Below, in pieces: positions 19,027-27,536 of a stretch of 64,000 nucleotides of DNA. Made by a program: the position numbers and the translations under genes. Every line of letters begins with the position of its first letter. Within the stretch, counting starts at the first letter, position 1. Under the pieces are notes generated by a model. The model saw only the letters and a list, made by a program, of their open reading frames with translations. It was not told the DNA's origin and ran no database searches. Origin of the DNA: Gemmatimonadota bacterium (lineage in GTDB: Bacteria; Gemmatimonadota; Gemmatimonadetes; Longimicrobiales; Gaopeijiaceae); assembly GCA_028873815.1 (NCBI GenBank), contig JAPPNN010000011.1, forward strand, positions 1 through 64,000, in the 5' to 3' direction.

Positions 19027-20091
19027 TCATCGGCTAGCCGCATGGCCCGAGGGGGCGTGCTCACCTCCTTCCCTCCGGCCCTCGCCCTTGCCCTCGCCGG
19101 CGTCCGGTCTGTTGCAAAACCAATCCAGCGCCCAGTCCCATTCGATGCGTTCGCCGTGCCACACGGTGCTGCCGGCCCAGGCCTCGATGTCCGTCCGGCC
19201 GTGCCAGCGGGCCAGCCCGAAGTCCTGGGGCGGGGGTGTCACCCCATTGCCGCCCGGCAGCAAGCCGCCGATGTCTGGAGCCTTGGGCGCCAGCGGCATC
19301 TCCACGCCCAGCGGGTTGAGGAACCGCAGCACACCCCTGTCGTCCGCCTCCACCCGCCAGCCCCCTTCGTGGACCGCGCGGTGATGCAGCGGGCACAGCA
19401 GCACCAGGTTGGCCATGGCGGTCTCGCCGCCCTCGGCCCAGGGGATGATGTGGTGGGCGTGGGTGCGGAGCCGCGATCCGCATCCGGGGAAGCGGCAGCC
19501 GCCGTCGCGGGCCTCCAGCGCCTTGCGGAGCCGCCAGTCCACGGTCCGCAGCCGGCGTCCGACGTCGAGCACGGAACCGTCCGCGCCCCGCTTGATCGGC
19601 ACGACCTCCGCATCGCTGGCGAGCCGCAAGGACGTTTCACCTGAAACGCGCCCGCCCTCCTCGGTGACCAGACCGGCCGGCACGCCGCCGTCCCCCTCGT
19701 AGGAGTGCACGACGAGCTGTACCCCAGGCTGCACCTGCTCCTCCAACCACAGCCCCAGCGCGTCGGCCCGGCGCTGCTCGGGGGTGGTCTCGTGCTCGGT
19801 TCCGGCCTCGCGCTGCTCGCGGTAGAGCTTCCGTTCGACCACTTCGAGCGCCCTCAGCAGCAGGCTTCCGACCTCGGGGCTGAGCCGGCCCCGGATCTCG
19901 TAGCCGCCGTCTTCGGCGGGGTACAGGTACAGGCGCCGCCGCTCGGCGCGCTCGGTCTGGGCGTCCTTGCTCCCGTTGATGCGCCGCGCATCCCGGACCA
20001 GCTTCTCGACGTGGGCGGTGGTGCCGTGGTCGGCGAAGGAGAGGAGTTCCTCCTCGTTCTCGGGTGTGGCCATGCGGGTCAGGGCCCGCAC
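19027..20091 (-). CDS. 5'-truncated DUF222-HNH endonuclease
   Basis: A 354-residue product from the GTG at 20091. It begins in the middle of the DUF222 domain: the frame continues upstream as LSYSK directly before VRALTR, the canonical family junction, but meets TAG after about 25 more codons that no longer look like DUF222, so about 100 N-terminal residues seem lost. The C-terminal HNH nuclease is intact: CRFPGCG, THAHHIIPWAEGGET, NLVLLCPLHHRAVHEGGW. Members are multicopy, mobile-like nucleases of unknown target. Flanking palindromes and a 32-base direct repeat suggest rearrangement. It may be a pseudogene or a nuclease-only remnant. Confidence 0.75.
   Translation of the reverse strand: MRALTRMATPENEEELLSFADHGTTAHVEKLVRDARRINGSKDAQTERAERRRLYLYPAEDGGYEIRGRLSPEVGSLLLRALEVVERKLYREQREAGTEHETTPEQRRADALGLWLEEQVQPGVQLVVHSYEGDGGVPAGLVTEEGGRVSGETSLRLASDAEVVPIKRGADGSVLDVGRRLRTVDWRLRKALEARDGGCRFPGCGSRLRTHAHHIIPWAEGGETAMANLVLLCPLHHRAVHEGGWRVEADDRGVLRFLNPLGVEMPLAPKAPDIGGLLPGGNGVTPPPQDFGLARWHGRTDIEAWAGSTVWHGERIEWDWALDWFCNRPDAGEGKGEGRREGGEHAPSGHAASR
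19621..19652 (-). repeat. 32-base direct repeat, copy inside the HNH gene
   Basis: Matches 20139-20170 at 28 of 32 positions. It contains GTTTCAGGTGAAAC (read on the minus strand) and encodes RVSGETSLRL in the HNH protein frame. Confidence 0.75.
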
Positions 20092-20138
20092 CTTGGAGTA
20101 GGAGAGCTTGCCCCCGCCATCGACCGGACCTCGGAGGA

Positions 20139-20170
20139 GAGCCGCAAAGACGTTTCCTGTGAAACGCGCC
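20139..20170 (-). repeat. 32-base direct repeat, copy upstream of the HNH gene
   Basis: Partner of 19621-19652. It contains GTTTCACAGGAAAC on the minus strand and would encode RVSQETSLRLSSEV in a different frame from the HNH gene, a likely relic of a second DUF222 gene. Confidence 0.7.
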
Positions 20171-20206
20171 TACCCATTTTCCCGACCAGACCCGGTGAAT
20201 CTCACC

Positions 20207-20232
20207 AATACTAAACAAAATGGTTCAGTATT
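20207..20232. repeat. ACTAAAC-type palindrome, copy 2
   Basis: Ten-base arms AATACTAAAC and GTTCAGTATT with one mismatch around a six-base spacer. Its centre lies 34 bases from copy 3. Confidence 0.7.
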
Positions 20233-20244
20233 TTCTCGACCATT

Positions 20245-20262
20245 CTAAACACAAATGTTTAG
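20245..20262. repeat. ACTAAACA-type palindrome, copy 3
   Basis: CTAAACA-CAAA-TGTTTAG, seven-base perfect arms, followed by TATT as in copy 2. Confidence 0.7.
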
Positions 20263-20388
20263 TATTTGCAGTAGCCCCTCGCCGGTCGGCCAGCGTCGGC
20301 TACCCCTCCACGGCCCCAGCTGCTTCGGGGCCCCGGCTCACCCCAGTCGCACAGCGCCTCACCCCCCGCCACCCCACTCCCCCACCAC

Positions 20389-20907
20389 CTACCGCCGCAC
20401 CGCAGTCCCCATTACCTCGAACCGGGCGCCGAAGAGCAGCGGCCCCGAACCCAGGAACGCACGGGCCGGAAACTCGCCGGTGAAGTAGGTGCGGTAGACG
20501 CTGTTGAAGGCGTCGTAGTCGGCTACGTCGGACGCGAACACCTGGACGACCACCAGATCGTCCATCGTCAGCCCCTCGCCCTCCAGGACGCCCTTGACGC
20601 CATCGAGGACATTGGTGGCCTCCTGTTCCGCAGTTTCCGGAACCTGGCCCCCCTCGAGCCCGAGCATGCCGGACACGTAGAAGGTGTTGTCGACCCACAC
20701 CGCTCCGCTGAACGGCAACACCCCGTCTCCGTCGGCGGCCGAGCGCGCGTTGACGAACTCGACTGCGGGCAAGGCGTCCTGCATTGGCATCTCGCCGGCC
20801 GTGCTGGCGTCTGCGCAGCCCATGGCCAGAACAGGGAGCGCGGCGGCCAGGGCCGCAACCGGGGACTTGCGCAGTATTGTCGAGGTCAGCGGAATTGTCG
20901 AATTCAT
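20389..20907 (-). CDS. Exported RidA/YjgF-family protein
   Basis: A 172-residue RidA fold protein. RidA family members deaminate reactive enamine/imine intermediates from PLP enzymes, usually in the cytoplasm. This one has a clear N-terminal hydrophobic signal ending LPVLAMGC, a likely lipobox, so it should be a periplasmic lipoprotein. Core motifs are GVLPFSGAVWVDNTFYVSGMLG, TEQEATNVLDGVKGVLEGEGLTMDDLVVVQVF and YRTYFTGEFPARAF. The otherwise conserved arginine of active RidA is not evident (FPARAFLGSGPLLFGARFEV has Arg residues but alignment is uncertain). The ATG at 20907 is the first that gives a signal. Confidence 0.82.
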   Translation of the reverse strand: MNSTIPLTSTILRKSPVAALAAALPVLAMGCADASTAGEMPMQDALPAVEFVNARSAADGDGVLPFSGAVWVDNTFYVSGMLGLEGGQVPETAEQEATNVLDGVKGVLEGEGLTMDDLVVVQVFASDVADYDAFNSVYRTYFTGEFPARAFLGSGPLLFGARFEVMGTAVRR

Positions 20908-21058
20908 TGGAACTTGCCTTTCGCGTCTGGAAGGGTGCCGGGCCACGGAGAGGACGGACAACCAAAAGCACTTTCGGTGTGTCCGAAGTGGTGGTGAGAT
21001 TAAGGCTGGCGCGTCCGGCACGGCAAGACCCCGGGCAGGGGTCGGAAGGACGGGAACC

Positions 21059-22306
21059 ATGAGACGCATCGTCCACGGAATCGCAGCCCTGGCGTTTGTC
21101 GGCTGTCGCGACGAGAGGCCACCCGCAGCGCCGGCCGCGGAGGTAGTCGACTCGGCGGGAGTCACCATCGTGACCAGCTTGCCCAGCGACGCCGCATACG
21201 CGGAACTCGCGTCGGAGCCGTCACTGTCTATCGGTGCCCTGGAAGGGCCGGAGGAAATCCTCTTCGACGGTGTCGTCAGCGTCGTCCGGGATGGCGACGA
21301 CAACCTCATCGTGGCCGACAATGGCGCCGGCGAGATCCGGGTCTTCGACTCGGAGGGCCGTCATCTGCGCTCCTTCGGATCTCGGGGCGACGGTCCCGGG
21401 GAATTTCAGGCGCTGGCCGGTGCGTGGCTGCTCGCGGACGGGACCATCGTCGCGGCGGACAGGCGCCTGCAGCGCATTTCGCGATTCGACTCCCAGGGAA
21501 CGCTTCTGGGCACCGGGACCCTTGCGGGCGTGGAGGGCATGGACATGATCACTCCCGTCGGACCCGCGGGTCCCGCGACCTTCCTGAGCCAGGTGCGGTC
21601 TTTGACGATGCCCGGCATCAGCGAATCGCCGCTGGAGAGTCTGGAGGAGGCCTTCGGAGGAGACGAGGCCCCACCGGAGTACTTCGTCAGGTACAGTCTG
21701 GACGGAGCGCCCATCGACACCGTGGCCCGCCATCCGGGCGAGAAGATGTCGGTCTCGGCTTCCGGCAGCGGCACCAGCATGTCCCTGAACCTCTTGAGGG
21801 TACCCTTCTCGCCGGAGCCGACGGCGCATGGATCCGACCGTGGCGTATCCGTTACCGCCGGCACCCGATACGAAGCCCGCGTGTTCGACGACACCGGCAC
21901 GCTGATCCGGATCGTCCGGGTTGCCGAACCCCCGACCCCGCGCACCGACGAGCACCTGGAATCGTATGTTCGCAACTCCGGCAACCCGTTCGCCCAGGAT
22001 GAGGCCTCCATTCGGACCATGGTCGCCAACTACCAGGAAATGCCCCTGCCGGAGACGCTCCCCGCCTACACCGATCTGCGCACCGCCGATTCGGGAGAGC
22101 TCTGGGCCCGCCGCTACCACCTGCGCGGCGCCCCGGCCTTCCGCTGGGATGTCTTCGGTGCCGATGGCCGCTACCAGGGGCGCGTAGAGGTCCCTGGCTC
22201 CTTCTCGATCGAGGAGATCAGCGGGGGCGAAGTCGTCGGCGTGTCGAGGGACGAATTCGGGGTCGAGCGCGTCGAAGTCCGCGAGCTTATCTTGAGTGGC
22301 CGGTAA
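21059..22306 (+). CDS. 6-bladed beta-propeller lipoprotein
   Basis: A 415-residue protein with a lipoprotein signal ending ALAFVGC and then a 6-bladed propeller of the type common in Gemmatimonadota and Bacteroidota. Blade motifs include DGDDNLIVADNGAGEIRVFDSEGRHLRSFGSRGDGPGEF and DGTIVAADRRLQRISRFDSQG. No catalytic residues are recognised; ligand binding or sensing is a guess. It shares its layout with three other propeller proteins at 49.6-53.3 kb. Divergent from the exported RidA gene across 151 bases. Confidence 0.8.
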   Translation: MRRIVHGIAALAFVGCRDERPPAAPAAEVVDSAGVTIVTSLPSDAAYAELASEPSLSIGALEGPEEILFDGVVSVVRDGDDNLIVADNGAGEIRVFDSEGRHLRSFGSRGDGPGEFQALAGAWLLADGTIVAADRRLQRISRFDSQGTLLGTGTLAGVEGMDMITPVGPAGPATFLSQVRSLTMPGISESPLESLEEAFGGDEAPPEYFVRYSLDGAPIDTVARHPGEKMSVSASGSGTSMSLNLLRVPFSPEPTAHGSDRGVSVTAGTRYEARVFDDTGTLIRIVRVAEPPTPRTDEHLESYVRNSGNPFAQDEASIRTMVANYQEMPLPETLPAYTDLRTADSGELWARRYHLRGAPAFRWDVFGADGRYQGRVEVPGSFSIEEISGGEVVGVSRDEFGVERVEVRELILSGR

Positions 22307-22365
22307 CAGGTGCCGGCGCCCAAGGGACCACGGGCCCAAGCGACTACGAACAGGGAGACCCAGGA

Positions 22366-22731
22366 ATGACCCCGAGCCTCGAATGGCGCTACCACCGCCC
22401 TGGCTGAACCAGTTGCAAGCGTACGCAGGAGTTTCTTGCGCAGAACGGAATCGACGCGGCTGAAACGAGAAGCGCGACGAAGAACCCGGTGACCGCCGAC
22501 CAGGCCCCGTCCCTGCTCGAAGGCATGACCGAACTCTGTGTGGCCAAGGGCAGGAAGGTGGTCCGCGTGGACCTCACCGGCGAGGATCGGCCGTCCGACA
22601 GCGAACTCGCGGCAATGATGACCAGCCGCTGGGGCAAGCTCAGGGCTCCCGCGATGCGGGTCGGCACCACGTTTGTGGTGGGGTACAACCGGGACATTCT
22701 CGCTTCGGTGTTCGGGACGGGAGGCGGCTGA
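22366..22731 (+). CDS. Predicted selenoprotein 1: ArsC/glutaredoxin-like, U-x-x-C
   Basis: Read through the TGA at 22405-22407, this is a 121-residue thioredoxin-fold protein with the opening EWRYHRPG-U-TSCKRTQEFL: Sec at residue 14 and Cys at 17, the place of the nucleophilic Cys in CxxC/ArsC-type proteins. The rest fits the same fold, ending LRAPAMRVGTTFVVGYNRDIL, the cis-Pro and the VG loop of ArsC/Grx-like domains. A good start (GGGAG and AGGA upstream of ATG 22366) precedes the TGA and has no use otherwise. A SECIS-like hairpin follows. Conventional calling would report only an 80-residue piece from a GTG at 22489. A nonsense mutation is the alternative. Substrate unknown. Confidence 0.85.
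22424..22440 (+). promoter_or_regulatory. Candidate bacterial SECIS of selenoprotein 1
   Basis: Hairpin CGCAGGA-GUU-UCUUGCG: seven pairs (one G-U), three-base loop starting with G, loop 23 bases after the UGA. This fits the published bacterial SECIS pattern (small stem, G in the first two loop bases, loop about 16-37 bases from the UGA). Confidence 0.8.
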
Positions 22732-22844
22732 GTCGACGGACACTGGCGATCCAACCGGATCGTCCACAGCTTCTTCGCTGGCAGTCCAGTCTTCCGACGC
22801 GAAGTCCCGGAAGTCTCAGAAGTCCCGGAACCGGAGAATCCACC

Positions 22845-25739
22845 ATGCGTCACGCGCGCCCCTGCACGACGGCCTTCACCCTCTCCCTCGCGTTCCTCGC
22901 GGCCGCCGCCCCGGCACTCGCGCAACAGAGGGCACTCGACCACGAGGACGCTCTTCACTGGAACACCATAGGCAGCCCCTCGCTGTCGCCGGACGGGAAC
23001 TGGCTGGTGTTCGTGCTGACCGCAATGGAGGGCGACCCCGTCCTGGTGGTCCGCGCCGCGAGCGAAGGGTCCGAGCCGCTGACCCTGAGGGGAACGAGCC
23101 CGCGGTTTACATCGGATTCCCGGTTTGTGGTGTACGAGGTGCCGCCGGTGGAAGCGGTGGTGGATTCGCTGCGGCGGGAGGGGAAGAGGGGTGACGCGCT
23201 GCCGAAGGACTCGCTGGGTGTCGTCGCCCTCGGCGGCGGCAGCGGCATGCAGGCGCGCACGGTGGGTGCCGTCGAGAGCCATAGGATGGCGGGCACCGGA
23301 AGCTGGGTGGCCTACGTGCCGGTCGAGGAGGAGGAAGAGGAGGAGAGTGCCGGAGAGGCCGAGGAGCTTGCGGAACCTGCTGAAGAGGAGGAGGAGGAGG
23401 GCGGCGAAGCGGACGACGGCGAAGAGAAGGACAAGGAAGAAGGGTCGGCTCTGGTGCTGTTGAGCCTGAATACCGGCGACGAGACGCGGTACGACATGGT
23501 CACGGACTACTTCTTCGGCGAGGACGCCGAGGTCTTCGCCTTCGCGACCTCCACCAGTGACGGCTCGGGCGACGGCGCGTACGTGGTCGACCTCGACGAC
23601 ATGACCCGCCACGCCGTGCTCGAGGGCGAGGGCAACTACAAGCAACTGGCGGTTGCCGACGACGGTTCCCAGGTCGCGTTCCTCTCCGACCGGGACGACT
23701 ACGCAGCCGATCAGCCCGAGTTCACGCTGTACCACGGAGCGGGCCCGTCCTGGTCGGGCGCCGCCATGGCCAATTCGGCCTCCGCCGGCGTGCCGTCCGG
23801 CTGGTGGGTCAGTGAAAACGGCGACGTCAGCTTTTCAGACGGCGGCGGCCGCATCCGCTTCGGCACGGCGCCGCGCCCCGAGCCCGAGGAAGAGGACGAC
23901 ACCCTGGACGAGGACAAGGTCACCCTCGACGTGTGGAACTGGCAGGATCCCTACCTGCAGCCGATGCAGCTCGTTCAGGCGAATCAGGAGCGCAACCGCA
24001 CGTACAGCGCGGTCGTGCACATGGACGACGGGTCGTCCGGCGGCCGGGTCGTCCAGCTGGGCACCCCCGAGGTGCCGACCGTGCGCTTCGCCGCGGAGGG
24101 CGACGCCACACATGCCATCGGAACGACGGACATGCCGTACCGCCAGCTCATCTCTTGGGACGGACGCTACAACGACATCTACGCGATCGACATCGGGACC
24201 GGCGAGCATCGCAGGATCGCCGAGAGGGTGAAGGGCTTCTTCGGCGCGTCGATGTCGCCGGCCGGTGGCTACATGTCGTGGTGGGACGGAGAGGCGCGGC
24301 ACTGGATGGTCGCCCCCGTCGATGGCGGCGAGGCGATGGCGGCCAGCAGCGACGTCCCGCACCCGGTCTGGAACGAACTCGACGATCACCCGGATCTGCC
24401 GCCGCCCTACGGGCCGGCCTTCTGGACCGAGGGGGACAACGCCCTCCTCTTCTACGACCGCTACGATGCCTGGCGCTTCGAGCCCGGCACCGGCGAGACC
24501 ACCAACCTGACCGGCGGCACGGGCCGTGCGTCGGGCACGCGGTTCCGGCACGCCCGCACGGACTTCGAGGAACCCGCCATCGCGGAAGGGGAGGCGCTCT
24601 GGCAGGCCTTCCACTACCTCGGCAAGCAGTCCGGCTTCCACCGCGGCCGCACCGACCGGACCGCCACGCCGGAGCCCGTCGTCATGGCGGACAAGACCTT
24701 CCGCTTCCGCGGGAAGGCCGAAGACGCGGACCGCTGGCTGATCACCCGCGAGGACTTCCGCGAGTTCCCCGACCTGTTGGTGACCGGCGGCGAAGGCGTC
24801 GACATCGACTTCTCCGGGATGGTCAGGATGTCCGACGCCAACCCCCAGCAGGCCGACTTCCGCTGGGGATCGGCCGAGATCGTCGAGTGGCACTCCAACG
24901 ACGGGACCCCGCTCCAGGGCATCCTCTTCACCCCCGACGACTTCGACCCGTCCACGCAGTACCCGATGATGGTCTACTTCTACGAGCGCATGTCCGACGG
25001 GATCCATCAGTACCGCTCGCCCCGGCCGGGTGGCTCGTCCGTCTCGGTGCCGTTCTACGTCAGCCGCGGCTACGTCGTCTTCATTCCCGACATCCCGTAC
25101 GAGATCGGCTATCCCGGCGAGAGCGCCCTCGACGCGGTGGTGCCGGGCGTACTGAGCCTCGTGGCCCGCGGTTTCGTCAAGGAAGACAAGATCGGGGTGC
25201 AGGGGCATTCGTGGGGCGGGTACCAGATCGCGTACATGGTCACCAAGACCAACCTGTTCGCGGCGGCCGAGGCGGGCGCACCCGTCAGCAACATGACCAG
25301 CGCCTACGGCGGCATCCGCTGGCAGTCCGGCATGAGCCGCATGTTCCAGTACGAGCGTACGCAGAGCCGGATCGGCGGCACGCTGTGGGAGTCCACGAAC
25401 GAGTACCTGCACAACTCGCCGGTCTTCTACGCCGACAAGATCCACACCCCGCTCCTGATGATGCACAACGACGAGGACGGCGCGGTTCCGTGGTACCAGG
25501 GGATCGAGATGTTCGTCGCCATGCGGCGGTTGCAGAAGCCGGTCTGGATGCTCAACTACAACGGCCAGGGGCACGGTCTGAGCCGCGAGGCCGACCGCAA
25601 GGACTGGGCGATCCGCATGCAGCAGTTCTTCGATCACTACCTTATGGACGCTCCCGCCCCGGTCTGGATGGAGGAAGGCGTGCCCGCGATCCTGAAGGGG
25701 AAGACCCTGGGGCTGGAAGTGAAGCGAAGGGTGTCGTAG
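22845..25739 (+). CDS. Secreted S9-family prolyl oligopeptidase-like peptidase
   Basis: A 964-residue exported serine peptidase. Signal peptide (residues 1-27, ALAQQ cut region), N-terminal propeller (to about 640) and C-terminal alpha/beta-hydrolase domain with the nucleophile in GHSWGGYQIAY (Ser 789), the acid in NDEDGAVPW (about 875) and the His in QGHGLSREADRKDW (about 909). An unusual Glu-rich insert (about residues 162-207, with runs of 6-7 Glu) interrupts the propeller. Family members cleave short peptides, often after Pro or Ala. It follows selenoprotein 1 by 113 bases. Confidence 0.9.
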   Translation: MRHARPCTTAFTLSLAFLAAAAPALAQQRALDHEDALHWNTIGSPSLSPDGNWLVFVLTAMEGDPVLVVRAASEGSEPLTLRGTSPRFTSDSRFVVYEVPPVEAVVDSLRREGKRGDALPKDSLGVVALGGGSGMQARTVGAVESHRMAGTGSWVAYVPVEEEEEEESAGEAEELAEPAEEEEEEGGEADDGEEKDKEEGSALVLLSLNTGDETRYDMVTDYFFGEDAEVFAFATSTSDGSGDGAYVVDLDDMTRHAVLEGEGNYKQLAVADDGSQVAFLSDRDDYAADQPEFTLYHGAGPSWSGAAMANSASAGVPSGWWVSENGDVSFSDGGGRIRFGTAPRPEPEEEDDTLDEDKVTLDVWNWQDPYLQPMQLVQANQERNRTYSAVVHMDDGSSGGRVVQLGTPEVPTVRFAAEGDATHAIGTTDMPYRQLISWDGRYNDIYAIDIGTGEHRRIAERVKGFFGASMSPAGGYMSWWDGEARHWMVAPVDGGEAMAASSDVPHPVWNELDDHPDLPPPYGPAFWTEGDNALLFYDRYDAWRFEPGTGETTNLTGGTGRASGTRFRHARTDFEEPAIAEGEALWQAFHYLGKQSGFHRGRTDRTATPEPVVMADKTFRFRGKAEDADRWLITREDFREFPDLLVTGGEGVDIDFSGMVRMSDANPQQADFRWGSAEIVEWHSNDGTPLQGILFTPDDFDPSTQYPMMVYFYERMSDGIHQYRSPRPGGSSVSVPFYVSRGYVVFIPDIPYEIGYPGESALDAVVPGVLSLVARGFVKEDKIGVQGHSWGGYQIAYMVTKTNLFAAAEAGAPVSNMTSAYGGIRWQSGMSRMFQYERTQSRIGGTLWESTNEYLHNSPVFYADKIHTPLLMMHNDEDGAVPWYQGIEMFVAMRRLQKPVWMLNYNGQGHGLSREADRKDWAIRMQQFFDHYLMDAPAPVWMEEGVPAILKGKTLGLEVKRRVS

Positions 25740-25749
25740 GGGACGCGCC

Positions 25750-26736
25750 ATGGCATCGGGAGTGGGGTGGGCCTGGCTGGCGGCGTCCGTCTTCGGGGTG
25801 GCTGCCGCCTGCACGCCGCCCGCCGCCGGGCCGCCGCCTGCGGGCGCCTTCGCGTTCGGCGTCTACGGGGACGGCCCCTACTATTTCTGGGAGAACGGAC
25901 GGTATCGGCGGCTGCTCGCGGATGTCGCGGCCTCCGACGTCGAGTGGTTCGTGCATATCGGGGACATCCTCTGGACTCCGTGCTCGGACGAGGCGTTCCG
26001 CGAGCGCCGGGCGTCTCTGGATGGACTGGAGCTCCCGGTGGTCTATACGCCCGGGGACAACGAGTGGACCGACTGTCACGAGAAGGCGCCCGGCGGCTAT
26101 GACACGCTGGAGCGCCTGGCCTCCCTCCGGCGCGTCTTCTTCGACGACCCGCACACCAGCCTGGGGGGCCGTCCGATGCTGCTCCTTTCGCAGGCGGCGA
26201 CGCCGGACTACGCCGATTTCCCCGAGAACGCGCGCTGGAGCCGGGGCGGCTTCGTCTTTGCCACGGTGCATATCGTCGGGTCCGCGAACGGTACGCTGAT
26301 CTTCGAGGGTCGCACCCCCGCGCACGACGCCGAAGTGCTGCGCCGTACCGAGGCCGCGGTGGCATGGCTGGATGGGACCTTCGCCGCGGCGCGCGCCGAC
26401 AGCGCGAAGGGCGTGGCGATCTTCGCCCACGGCAATGTTTCCCTGGAAAGGGGAGGTGCGTGGGGTGAGTGGGGATCCGAGCCCTACGAGCCGTTCGTGA
26501 CCGCACTGGAGAAGCAGGTCTCGGTCTTTCCTGGACCGGTCCTGTTCATCCACGGCGACTCGCACCAGCAGCGGGTCGACCAGCCGCTACATGACAGCGC
26601 GGGCGCGGTCCACGCCAACTTCACCCGCCTGGAGACCTTCGGCTCGCCGGACATCGGCTGGGTGCGCGTGGTGGTCGACACCGTCGGAGGGCGCTTTCTG
26701 GAGTTTGAGCCGCGGCTCATGCGGGGCTGGTTCTAG
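25750..26736 (+). CDS. Metallophosphoesterase-like lipoprotein
   Basis: A 328-residue exported protein, signal ending GVAAAC. Calcineurin-like signatures are partly visible: GVYGDGPYYF at the first metal-Asp position, HIGDILWTP (GD), PGDNEWTDCHE (GDNE, the metal-bridging Asn), FAHGNVSLE and VLFIHGDSHQQ near the C-terminus for the remaining metal His residues. The first motif (D-x-H replaced by GDGPYY) departs from the classic form, so activity needs caution. It starts 10 bases after the S9 peptidase stop, so the two are co-transcribed. Confidence 0.75.
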   Translation: MASGVGWAWLAASVFGVAAACTPPAAGPPPAGAFAFGVYGDGPYYFWENGRYRRLLADVAASDVEWFVHIGDILWTPCSDEAFRERRASLDGLELPVVYTPGDNEWTDCHEKAPGGYDTLERLASLRRVFFDDPHTSLGGRPMLLLSQAATPDYADFPENARWSRGGFVFATVHIVGSANGTLIFEGRTPAHDAEVLRRTEAAVAWLDGTFAAARADSAKGVAIFAHGNVSLERGGAWGEWGSEPYEPFVTALEKQVSVFPGPVLFIHGDSHQQRVDQPLHDSAGAVHANFTRLETFGSPDIGWVRVVVDTVGGRFLEFEPRLMRGWF

Positions 26737-26786
26737 CCTCGCGTCCCGTACTGGTCCCCCCCTCGCCCCCGGCTTACCTTCCAGCC

Positions 26787-27038
26787 ATGCCCATCTACGA
26801 GTACACCTGCGGGGACTGCGGCCTCGACTTCGAGCGCCTCGTGCTCGGCGGACGCACCCCGTCCTGTCCGGAGTGCGCCAGCGAGAACCTTGCGCGGCGC
26901 CTGTCGCTGCCTCGGGTCAAGTCCTCGACCACTCGCGAGATGGCGATGCGCGCCGCCAGAAAGCGCGACGCGGGTCAGGCCCGGGACCGGATGCACGAAC
27001 GCATCCGGTATGAAGAGAGCCACGACCGGCACGGTTGA
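26787..27038 (+). CDS. FmdB-family zinc-ribbon protein
   Basis: An 83-residue protein opening MPIYEYTCGDCGLDFERL, with a second knuckle CPECASEN: the zinc ribbon of the FmdB putative regulatory family. A basic, Arg-rich tail follows. Function in this family is unproven; it is often described as a regulatory protein. It stops just before the TTG start of the next gene. Confidence 0.85.
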   Translation: MPIYEYTCGDCGLDFERLVLGGRTPSCPECASENLARRLSLPRVKSSTTREMAMRAARKRDAGQARDRMHERIRYEESHDRHG

Positions 27039-27041
27039 GCC

Positions 27042-27536
27042 TTGAACCCGGTTCGACTGCTTGTGCTGTTCGCCCTGGCCGTTGCTGCGGCGGGTTGCGC
27101 ACGCGACCGGGGCGCCGGCGTTCTGGAGATCATCGCCGGTGAAGCCCGCTCGGCCATCGAGGCGTACGTCGACGCGGTGAACGCGATGGACCTCGATTCG
27201 GCCGGCACATTCTACTCGGACGCACCGGGATTCCAATGGGTCGAGGACGGCGCCGTGCGCTACGGCTCGACCCGGGAAGCGCGGGAATCGCTGGCAGCCC
27301 TGGGCGCGATGGCGTCGTCCACCAGGCTCACGCTCCGCGACCTGTCGGTGACGGCGCTCGGACTTGGCAGCGCGGTCGCCAGCTGTCACTTCGAGCAGGA
27401 CATCGGCATCGAGGGCGGGGGCGGGTTTTCGTACTCGGGGGCGATGACCATCGTGCTGCGCAACGACGACGGCCGCTGGCTCTTCGCCTCCGGTCACACA
27501 TCGACGGCGGTCACGGAACCCGGGGAACGCCCGTGA
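27042..27536 (+). CDS. SnoaL/NTF2-like lipoprotein
   Basis: A 164-residue protein with a lipoprotein signal ending VAAAGC, then an NTF2-like cone fold: AIEAYVDAVNAMDLDSAGTFYSDAPGFQWVEDG and the closing DGRWLFASGHTS. These domains bind small ligands or are enzymatically inactive; no catalytic residue is claimed. The start TTG at 27042 is used because the signal peptide begins right there. It overlaps the following permease by GTGA. Confidence 0.75.
   Translation: MNPVRLLVLFALAVAAAGCARDRGAGVLEIIAGEARSAIEAYVDAVNAMDLDSAGTFYSDAPGFQWVEDGAVRYGSTREARESLAALGAMASSTRLTLRDLSVTALGLGSAVASCHFEQDIGIEGGGGFSYSGAMTIVLRNDDGRWLFASGHTSTAVTEPGERP

Larger units (their letters stand above)
20171..20388. other. Non-coding stretch between HNH and RidA genes
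   Basis: No gene was recognised. It holds two palindromes (20207-20232 and 20245-20262) and then a C-rich segment. Short frames here have no start site or family. Confidence 0.6.

Noticed and set aside
19634..20165. parS (ParB) site reading of GTTTC-N4-GAAAC repeats
   Set aside because: The consensus centre CACGTG is missing in every copy; half sites only.
22405..22407. Reading the TGA as a simple nonsense mutation or sequencing error
   Set aside because: Possible for any one gene, but three genes share the same type of position and a following SECIS-like hairpin; kept as the stated alternative.
27036..27038. TGA at the end of the FmdB-like gene as selenocysteine
   Set aside because: No homology or hairpin after it and the next gene starts at once; a normal stop.
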